This document shows positions 58,613 to 64,000 of a DNA stretch of 64,000 bases, piece after piece; positions within the stretch are counted from its first letter, which is position 1, and every line of letters begins with the position of its first letter. The stretch comes from RGIG8700 sp045648505 (GTDB lineage Bacteria; Bacillota; Clostridia; RGIG6154), in assembly GCA_045648505.1 (NCBI GenBank), contig JAZROD010000019.1, positions 1 through 64,000 on the forward strand, given 5' to 3'. The notes beneath the pieces were generated by a model. The model saw nothing but the letters and a program-made list of their open reading frames with translations, had not been told where the DNA came from and did not search any database. A program made the translations under genes and the position numbers.

Positions 58613-58861
58613 GCCAATACAGGCTTATGCTCTATTCATTATTTAATATCTTTAGCACCCGCCAAAGAAAACCACCGCCACCGCCACCAACTTAAATAAT
58701 AATTCAAGCCGTGCCGCTGCACTCAATACTGTAATTACAAGTAAATCATATACCCATATCATTTACTCTATTAATATTATAACTCTTCCTGTTGCTATAG
58801 TCAACGCCCATGAAAGAAATATTTTTATGATAATTAGCATCCCTTGGAAATGTATATAATA

Positions 58862-59593
58862 TTAGTTTAGAATAAAATGGCTTACCACATTTACAATAAT
58901 ACCCATAACAAATGTCAGAATAATACTAATTAAAAATATCTGCCTAATGCTATTAGATTTACTATTACTAAGAATGTTTACACCAAATTCAAATTCATGT
59001 AATGGGAAAACATACCGTTTTATCTTTTTAAATGGATAAATCAAAGGTATAACTAAACCTAGAGCGGTTAGAAAGTAAACCATATTTTGCACTACTTTAG
59101 GGAATATAATATTTTTCTCTATAGTATACCAACAAATTGCAACAAACAAAAATATACTAATAATTGGAAATATTGCTATTCTTGAAAAGAAAGAATAACT
59201 CAATTTATAGTTTTTCATCAATGTTTGTATTCCATTTTTTAATATGTAGTAGCCCTGAGTATTGTTAAAATCAAATGAAATTTTAGCATTAAATATTGCT
59301 GCATCACATTCGTTGCTAAATGACATTTTCAACTCATCGCATATATAACTTTCATCACGTTTGAACTTTACAAGAATTTCCATTTTTTCTATCCGTTCTT
59401 TTAATATGGATGACTTCTCTATAAATTCGTCTATGCTTTCAAAAGTAAACTTGTACTTTTTACACCAGATATTAATTAAAATTTCTGCATTATTATCATA
59501 TTCCTGTATTATGTTTCTTAAACAAATAAGAAACTGCTCATCTATCTTATATCCACCATTTAAAAGTAATTCATCTTTAACGTTTTGTACCAT
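58862..59593 (-). CDS. Multi-span membrane protein of element 2
   Basis: A 243-residue protein. Residues 1-130 are soluble and helical (LICLRNIIQEYDNNAEILIN, IEKMEILVKFKRDES). Then four membrane helices: about 138-155 (IAIFPIISIFLFVAICWY), 170-188, and 222-240 (IFLISIILTFVMGIIVNVV), with a KKIKRYVFPLHEFE loop. No family recognised. Helical cytosolic domain plus membrane helices is a layout shared by some phage-exclusion effectors, but nothing specific supports it. GGAGAAAAA before ATG. Confidence 0.5.
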   Translation of the reverse strand: MVQNVKDELLLNGGYKIDEQFLICLRNIIQEYDNNAEILINIWCKKYKFTFESIDEFIEKSSILKERIEKMEILVKFKRDESYICDELKMSFSNECDAAIFNAKISFDFNNTQGYYILKNGIQTLMKNYKLSYSFFSRIAIFPIISIFLFVAICWYTIEKNIIFPKVVQNMVYFLTALGLVIPLIYPFKKIKRYVFPLHEFEFGVNILSNSKSNSIRQIFLISIILTFVMGIIVNVVSHFILN

Positions 59594-59693
59594 TTTTTCT
59601 CCTTTATCATATTATGCTTTTTAGCAAATTATTTATCCTAATACTATCAGGATTTTTTCTAAATATATAGTTAATATTAAAAATTAATCCTTA

Positions 59694-60020
59694 TTATTTT
59701 TTACACGTGATAACATAATTATCATATCTTACTAACTCTATCATTTCATCGCTTTCAATAATAGTGTAATCTGCCTGTGCATCTTCATATTTTAGCGAAA
59801 TTACATCTCCATCAATTTTCCATTCAAAATTGGTCTTATACCCATTTAGTATATCGTATCCTGTTCCATCCTCTTCAAAATCATATATAACAACCTTATC
59901 TCCAAAGTAATCACAAGTCCATTTTCTCTCAACTAAATAATCTTCAAAATTCTTTCCACAACCTGATAACAACATTATCAAAGCCATTACAACAATACCA
60001 ACGTTAAAAAACTTTTTCAT
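59694..60020 (-). CDS. Small lipoprotein of element 2
   Basis: A 108-residue lipoprotein: signal peptide with lipobox LSGC (Cys21) and a small beta-rich domain (YLVERKWTCDYFGDKVVIYD, TGYDILNGYKTNFEWKIDGD, YEDAQADYTIIESDEMIELV). The domain resembles lipocalin-like 'DUF5640-type' short beta barrels seen in clostridial lipoproteins, tentatively. Exported to the cell surface. AAAGGAGAAC before ATG. Confidence 0.65.
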   Translation of the reverse strand: MKKFFNVGIVVMALIMLLSGCGKNFEDYLVERKWTCDYFGDKVVIYDFEEDGTGYDILNGYKTNFEWKIDGDVISLKYEDAQADYTIIESDEMIELVRYDNYVITCKK

Positions 60021-60057
60021 AATTCTGTTCTCCTTTTCATTTGTAACTTTTTATAAT

Positions 60058-60882
60058 TTACATAACTACATCTGTAAATGCAAGTGTGTATGTTCCAGGC
60101 GCAAGTTTACTTGTATTAGTTATATATATGCTTTCAGAAAATTTTTCATTAAGATTAATGTTATGCTTTGTAATCATTCCTGACCCCACAACGACATTAG
60201 AACTATCATATAACTTCCAATTCATAGTGCAGTTCATAGATGTACCACCTTTAAAATCAAAGGTTTTTTCACATAGCAAATCAAGAATAATCTTTTCAGA
60301 TGTAACATTTACTTTTGCTTCTCTTATTGTGCAGGTTGAATATTTATCGCCTCTGCTACCTATCCAATGTACATCTTGTGGCAAGCTATTTTTTAATACA
60401 ACTGATATACCTGGCTTATTCTCCTTAGTGGTCGATGCTTGTGTTTCATCTGTTTTCTTTTCAACCACATTAACTTTACATCTATTAGTTGTATCATTCA
60501 TACCACATTCAACAAATATATATGTAGTTCCTTCTGATAATGCTCTAAATGATTGAAAACCTGGTTCATCAGTATTTACATATCCCTTATTAGGGTCCCA
60601 ATCTCCGCCATATCTCAATATATGGGTATCCGTTGTCTCTCTTTCACCGTTCTCTTTTTGATAATAAAAGAGTGGTCTTTTTTTATTTTTGGGAGAATAT
60701 TCAATTTGGAATTCTTCGCCTAATTCAACAGTTATTTCTTCAGGTGATATTACCCAATTTATAATCTCATCAGGTTCAGGTTCATTAGAAACATTTGTAC
60801 TTTCTGTATTACTACAAGAAATAAGTGTTAATGAAATAAGTAAACATATGCATACTGTTATTAATTTTTTTGTGTTTTTCAT
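60058..60882 (-). CDS. Lipoprotein with Ig-like domain, element 2
   Basis: A 274-residue lipoprotein: lipobox LISC (Cys near 23), Asn/Ser/Pro linker, an Ig-like domain near 40-140 (ISPEEITVELGEEFQIEYSP, FQSFRALSEGTTYIFVECG, as in BIG_2-type domains), a Thr/Lys linker, and a second beta domain near 160-274 (NLNEKFSESIYITNTSKLAP, GTYTLAFTDVVM). Surface anchored, function unknown. AAGGAGAA before ATG. Followed by the small lipoprotein; probably co-transcribed. Confidence 0.65.
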   Translation of the reverse strand: MKNTKKLITVCICLLISLTLISCSNTESTNVSNEPEPDEIINWVISPEEITVELGEEFQIEYSPKNKKRPLFYYQKENGERETTDTHILRYGGDWDPNKGYVNTDEPGFQSFRALSEGTTYIFVECGMNDTTNRCKVNVVEKKTDETQASTTKENKPGISVVLKNSLPQDVHWIGSRGDKYSTCTIREAKVNVTSEKIILDLLCEKTFDFKGGTSMNCTMNWKLYDSSNVVVGSGMITKHNINLNEKFSESIYITNTSKLAPGTYTLAFTDVVM

Positions 60883-60900
60883 AGTAATTCTCCTTGTATT

Positions 60901-61059
60901 AAAAAATGCGTGGGCATTTGCCCACGCACGAAAAACGAGGCAATGCTCCTGTTGTCACGCAGTTCACTATTCCTACATCGTATGGAAAATGATAAGCAAG
61001 CCTGCGTTTTTACCAACGCAAGCCACACAATATAAGAATAACATATTAAACTACGTGAC
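60901..61059 (-). ncRNA. Structured small RNA of element 2
   Basis: No ORF. On the - strand: GTCACGTAG near the 5' end pairs with CTGCGTGAC about 90 bases later (one G-U). Inside, GCTTGCGTT pairs with AACGCAGGC (loop GGTAAA) and TTCCaTAC with GTAGGAA (loop GAT). The 3' end is a 9-10 bp hairpin (TGCGTGGGCA / TGCCCACGCA) followed by TTTTTT. Own promoter directly upstream. About 158 bases long. I do not recognise the RNA class. Confidence 0.7.
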
Positions 61060-61065
61060 TAATAT

Positions 61066-61094
61066 ATTTTAACATAAAATTTATCCCTTTTCAA
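61066..61094 (-). promoter_or_regulatory. Promoter of the small RNA
   Basis: TTGAAA (61089-61094), 17-base spacer, TAAAAT (61066-61071) on the - strand. Confidence 0.65.
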
Positions 61095-61119
61095 TACTTT
61101 TACAAATATTTACCTGATA

Positions 61120-61149
61120 AAACAAAAAACAACCGTACTGACTACGGTT
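61120..61149 (-). terminator. Terminator near the right end of element 2
   Basis: AACCGTA (61131-61137) pairs with TACGGTT (61143-61149); on the - strand a GTTTTTTGTTTT tail follows. It insulates the small RNA from transcription entering from cotJC. 61150-61397 is AT-rich and shows no gene. Confidence 0.7.
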
Positions 61150-61397
61150 GCTTTATACAAAATTCCCAGCCACCCACCCTTGCAAAATACCCAACAGATA
61201 CAATTCCCATTTGATTAAGAGTTGTTTAAGAATGTTAAGTTGTATTATTATTTTATACTAGTATATATACCTCTCTATATTAATAACAACGACACTGTCT
61301 AAATTTATGTCCAATTTAAAATTTTTTCAAAAATATTTTTCAAAATCATACTTTTCTGTGCTATTACTGAAAATAAAATTTTTAAAATTTTTTAACA

Positions 61398-61421
61398 GAG
61401 CAAAATAGTATAGAACACAGG
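61398..61421. other. attR of element 2
   Basis: GAGCAAAAT (61398-61406) mirrors ATTTTGCTC at 54236-54244; both are 13 bases from the GG crossover (61420-61421). After GG the cotJC frame resumes as GGC ACG GAG GAA. Confidence 0.8.
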
Positions 61422-61806
61422 CACGGAGGAAATGGCTCATCAAGAAATCATTTGCACTATGGTAAGACAGCTTTTAAAAGGTGCAACAAGAGAACAAATA
61501 AAAGCTGCGTATGGTGATGCTTATGTTGACCACGGCATTGGAGCATATCCGATGTCTGCATCAGGTGACCCATTCTCCGCAGCAACACTTCAGGTAACAT
61601 CTGACCCCATAACAGACCTTTCAGAAGACATGGGCGCAGAACAAAAAGCAAGAGCAACATACGAATATTTAATGGACCTCTGTGACGATTACGATGTTCT
61701 TGAGCCACTGAAATTTCTTCGCGAACGCGAAGTAATCCATTTCCAGCGCTTTGGTGAAGCGTTAAACAATATTCAATGTATGATGAACAGTAAGAAATAT
61801 TTTTAG
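61420..61806 (+). CDS. cotJC: cotJC 3' fragment
   Basis: From GGC at 61420 the frame reads TEEMAHQEIICTMVRQLLKG and continues to the end of CotJC (LTSDPITDLSEDMGAEQKAR, LKFLREREVIHFQRFGEAL). Manganese-site residues in this piece: Glu65 and His68 (EEMAH), and the Glu and His of REREVIH. The ATG at 61432 is only an internal Met; there is no ribosome site of its own other than GGAGG that is coding sequence. Normal C-terminus and terminator are kept, so the break is the only damage. Confidence 0.93.
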   Translation, partial: GTEEMAHQEIICTMVRQLLKGATREQIKAAYGDAYVDHGIGAYPMSASGDPFSAATLQVTSDPITDLSEDMGAEQKARATYEYLMDLCDDYDVLEPLKFLREREVIHFQRFGEALNNIQCMMNSKKYF

Positions 61807-61821
61807 CATTTTGACTATATT

Positions 61822-61855
61822 AAAAGAGAGCTCAAATTGAGCTCTCTTTTTAATA
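61822..61855 (+). terminator. Terminator of cotJC
   Basis: AAAAGAGAGCTC pairs with GAGCTCTCTTTT around AAATT, then TAATAATT. Twelve perfect pairs. Confidence 0.85.
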
Positions 61856-61868
61856 ATTCTGTTCTTCT

Positions 61869-62180
61869 TTATTTACCGTAGTATGCGTTAAGATACATTT
61901 GTTTAAGTTCGCTCATTAGCGGGTATCTTGGATTAGCACCTATGCATTGGTCATCAAAAGCCTGTTCAACCATTTTGTCCAGATTTTCAAGAAACACATT
62001 TTCATCAATGCCATAATCTTTGATGGTTGCTTTAATACCGATTTTTGTTTTCGTTCCTTGATTAACTGTATAAGACCTTCCATCTTTTCATTATCTGTAC
62101 TTCCTTAAACACCAAGATGCTCTGCTATTTTTTAATACCATAAGCTTTGTCTTCTTCTATAATTCCGTGTGAAATGTTGC
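61869..62180 (-). pseudogene. Remnant of adhE (aldehyde-alcohol dehydrogenase) C-terminus
   Basis: On the - strand the last 59 codons read KIGIKATIKDYGIDENVFLE, FDDQCIGANPRYPLMSELKQ and MYLNAYYGK, the extreme C-terminus of bifunctional AdhE or a closely related iron alcohol dehydrogenase. Upstream, up to about 62180, fragments such as EEDKAYGIKK and EHLGV are in different frames with stops. The rest of the gene is absent. Clear decayed remnant. Confidence 0.75.
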
Positions 62181-62274
62181 TAATTATCAAGAATTATGTT
62201 AATTTTGATAATTTTTGATATATATTGCATATTTTAAATTTAAATCGAATAGACTTTGAAAAAGGAGACAACCA

Positions 62275-62943
62275 ATGGATGAAATTTGTGTTTTAATTGC
62301 GCAAAAAAAGAGAAAAGGCTTTAAAAGATATGTATACCAAAGAAAAGTTATAAACGAATTCAATGTTGCACTTAACATCTACACCATTTATTGCCCTAAA
62401 TCAGCATTTACAAGCCGAAGGGTAAAAAAAATCACATCTTCTTATAATTTTGTTTATACCAATGATTTAACATTAAGAAAGTACAGTAAAGGAAACGAAG
62501 AATCTCTTTTGAACTATCTCCCCCGCCTTTCTGTTAAAAAGCTTACAGACAGAGCCAATTTTGACATTTCAAAAGAAATTGTGGGGATTGTTATAAAAAG
62601 CAGAAAACTTGTTAATATTAATTTTCTGTCAGGACTTTTAAAAAATGTAAAATACATCAGCGTATATAACTCATCTTCGGATATAAACAACATTTTTATG
62701 GAAGCAACAGGCTTATGTGCTGTCAGCGGTAAAAACCACGATGAGAGATTTACTGTTGTTTTAGACGATAATGTCTCTTTTTATATTGACGGTGAAACTT
62801 TCACAGATGTAACCTTATCAACTCATCGCCTTTTTAAAGATAAAGATTTTCCTGCAGATGAGATATTAAAAGATTTATTGAAACGCCCTGACGCTGAAAA
62901 GATTATTGAAAATTCTGGTCTTTCCATAATAAATTTCCATTGA
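62275..62943 (+). CDS. Conserved-looking protein of unknown function
   Basis: A 222-residue protein. First 90 residues strand-rich and basic (EICVLIAQKKRKGFKRYVYQ, VALNIYTIYCPKSAFTSRRV). Then VGIVIKSRKLVNINFLSGLL, LKNVKYISVYNSSSDINNIF, EATGLCAVSGKNHDERFTVV, DDNVSFYIDGETFTDVTLS. The second half suggests a Rossmann-like fold. I do not recognise it. AAAAGGAGA seven bases before ATG. Upstream of greA in the same direction, but greA has its own promoter. Confidence 0.65.
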   Translation: MDEICVLIAQKKRKGFKRYVYQRKVINEFNVALNIYTIYCPKSAFTSRRVKKITSSYNFVYTNDLTLRKYSKGNEESLLNYLPRLSVKKLTDRANFDISKEIVGIVIKSRKLVNINFLSGLLKNVKYISVYNSSSDINNIFMEATGLCAVSGKNHDERFTVVLDDNVSFYIDGETFTDVTLSTHRLFKDKDFPADEILKDLLKRPDAEKIIENSGLSIINFH

Positions 62944-62944
62944 C

Positions 62945-62973
62945 TTGACAAAAGCGACTAAATTCAGTATAAT
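62945..62973 (+). promoter_or_regulatory. Consensus promoter of greA
   Basis: TTGACA, 17-base spacer, TATAAT, both hexamers perfect, 43 bases before the ATG. Confidence 0.85.
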
Positions 62974-63016
62974 ATATAAAGTTATAATAAAGAAAAAGGA
63001 GAATTAAATAAAAGAT

Positions 63017-63490
63017 ATGGCTAAACAGGTAGAATTAACCAAAGAGGGATACGATAAGCTCGTTGCTGATCTTGAACATTACAAAACAGTTGTAAGAAAA
63101 GAAGTTTCAGAAAAGCTCAAGCTTGCAAGATCTTACGGTGACCTTTCTGAAAATTCAGAATATGATGAAGCTAAAGATTATCAGGCAAGAGTTGAAGCAA
63201 AAATTGCAGAGCTTGAAAATTCAATCAAAAATGCAGTTATTATTGATACATCAAGCAACGACAGTTCAGAAATAAGATTCGGCTCAACAGTTAGAGTTTA
63301 TGACAGAGAATTTGAAGAAGAGCTTGAATACAAAATTGTTGGACCAAAGGAAGTTGACCCAAGAAATTTCAAAATTTCAAGCGAAGCTCCTGTTGGTAAA
63401 GCAATGATCGGGAAAAAGGTTGGCGACATTGTTGAAGTTAAAACCGAAACAGGCGATGTTATAGAATACGAAGTTTTAGAAATAAAATAA
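63017..63490 (+). CDS. greA: Transcription elongation factor GreA
   Basis: A 157-residue GreA: coiled-coil domain with LTKEGYDKLVADLEHYKTVV and the tip acidic residues in ARSYGDLSENSEYDEAKDYQ (the D and E that coordinate magnesium in the RNA polymerase channel), then the FKBP-like C-terminal domain with KISSEAPVGKAMIGKKVGD. It rescues backtracked RNA polymerase by stimulating transcript cleavage. Full length. AAAAGGAGAA lies 12 bases before ATG; own promoter and terminator. Confidence 0.97.
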   Translation: MAKQVELTKEGYDKLVADLEHYKTVVRKEVSEKLKLARSYGDLSENSEYDEAKDYQARVEAKIAELENSIKNAVIIDTSSNDSSEIRFGSTVRVYDREFEEELEYKIVGPKEVDPRNFKISSEAPVGKAMIGKKVGDIVEVKTETGDVIEYEVLEIK

Positions 63491-63498
63491 AAGAAAAG

Positions 63499-63550
63499 CC
63501 TCACAATGTGAAGTGAACCCCATTTAGTTCACAATGTGAGGTTTTTCTTT
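63499..63550 (+). terminator. Terminator of greA
   Basis: CCTCACAATGTGAA pairs (one mismatch) with TTCACAATGTGAGG, with an inner GTGAAC/GTTCAC pairing, followed by TTTTTCTTTT. It probably also serves the convergent PHP gene. Confidence 0.85.
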
Positions 63551-63554
63551 TATT

Positions 63555-64000
63555 TTATGTATTATTTTTAATTAATGGATTGTTTTCACAAAATGTATAA
63601 AGCTTTCCTGCCCTGTATTTTTCTATGAAATCTTGTTCGTCTATGACCGGAGTCTCAGACTGCATACCACCGAGCAAAGGATGCTCCTCTGCACTATGAT
63701 TGTCAGATCCTGCAAACTCTGAAAGTTCATAATGTTTGGCATACATAGCCGCAAGTTCTGTGCCCTGACCTTCTCTGTTGGTATTGTAAACTTCAACACC
63801 TTCAACATGATACGGAAAAATTCTTATGCTTCTTTTTGACTTCATCTGCCGAAAAGGATGTGCGTGAATTATAAGTCCACCAGCCTCTTTCATAAGCGAA
63901 AGCTTATCCAATATATCAAGATTCATAAAATCGGGGTTTTGCAAAAAGAATTCTCTCCCTATTCCGTAAACAAGAAAATCTGCTCCCTGATCCCCCATTT
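63555..64000 (-). CDS. PHP-domain metal-dependent phosphoesterase (partial)
   Basis: The last 147 codons of a PHP-domain protein, cut by the right edge. Seen: YGIGREFFLQNPDFM, AGGLIIHAHPFRQMK (metal-binding His-x-His), VEGVEVYNTNRE, and FAGSDNHSAEEH, in which the Asp and His are metal ligands. Histidinol-phosphatase-type or RNA-like nucleotide phosphoesterase; the exact substrate cannot be told. The Met near the right edge is probably internal. Confidence 0.8.
   Translation of the reverse strand, partial: MGDQGADFLVYGIGREFFLQNPDFMNLDILDKLSLMKEAGGLIIHAHPFRQMKSKRSIRIFPYHVEGVEVYNTNREGQGTELAAMYAKHYELSEFAGSDNHSAEEHPLLGGMQSETPVIDEQDFIEKYRAGKLYTFCENNPLIKNNT

Larger units (their letters stand above)
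54223..61421. mobile_element. Element 2, inserted in cotJC (about 7.2 kb)
   Basis: Ends are fixed by the cotJC reading frame on both sides and by the att arms. It holds a large serine recombinase, two smaller resolvase-fold proteins, one cytosolic protein, one membrane protein, two lipoproteins and a structured RNA. No phage structural or conjugation gene was found, so it resembles a skin-like element, not a full prophage. All genes are on the - strand. Different recombinase from prophage 1, hence an independent insertion. Confidence 0.9.

Noticed and set aside
60086..60556. 156-codon + strand frame opposite the Ig-like lipoprotein
   Set aside because: The - strand frame has a signal peptide, lipobox and ribosome site; the + frame has none.
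61432..61806. A separate 124-residue catalase-like gene
   Set aside because: It lacks a start of its own. The upstream codons GGC ACG GAG GAA are also CotJC, so it is the 3' part of a split gene.

Overview
The window comes from a low-GC, spore-forming Firmicute of the class Clostridia. Evidence: strong AGGAGG ribosome sites, consensus TTGACA-17-TATAAT promoters, AT-rich codon choice, a DUF4364 protein, and a cotJ spore-coat operon. No species is assigned.

The most important observation is that the spore-coat manganese catalase gene cotJC is cut into three pieces spread over 48 kb. The 5' piece (13364-13456) follows cotJA and cotJB. The middle piece (54122-54223) lies beyond a 40.7-kb prophage. 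The 3' piece (61420-61806) lies beyond a second, 7.2-kb element. Each element has its own large serine recombinase next to one end (52649-54091 and 54299-55981), and inverted-repeat attP arms can be rebuilt from both sets of junctions. Removing both elements restores one continuous 189-codon frame, the length I recall for B. subtilis CotJC. This resembles the skin/sigK and SPbeta/spsM elements that are excised in the mother cell, but here two independent elements sit in one coat gene.

Region by region: 1-13.4 kb is chromosome. It holds tRNA-Thr, an MmgE/PrpD protein, mtaB, an HPr-like protein, a DUF4364 gene, two exported proteins, a pckA gene broken by an in-frame TAG, rsmA, rpsB-tsf, an OGG-type glycosylase, a decayed SGNH hydrolase and cotJAB. 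13.46-54.13 kb is prophage 1. Two small + strand genes at its left edge are followed by a long - strand late and early block. In transcription order (right to left) this block runs: small early genes, a SNF2-helicase/methyltransferase fusion, an HUH Rep-like protein, terminase, portal, scaffold, capsid, adaptor, tail hub and fibres, amidase, holin, coiled-coil protein and a 2440-residue polyvalent protein. No tape measure, sheath or tail tube was recognised, so the virion is probably short-tailed. The immunity region (49.5-52.7 kb) has palindromic operators, a Cro-like gene, a type I toxin-like mini-gene, an ImmR-type repressor, a membrane-anchored ImmA-type protease, a membrane protein and the integrase.

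54.22-61.42 kb is element 2: a large serine recombinase, a small resolvase, a resolvase-like protein without catalytic serine, a cytosolic protein, a membrane protein, two lipoproteins, and a structured RNA with its own promoter and terminator. 61.4-64 kb is chromosome again: the cotJC 3' end, a decayed adhE tail, an unknown gene, greA and a partial PHP-domain gene.

Several families of short hairpin or heptamer repeats pepper the prophage and in places have become part of coding sequences.
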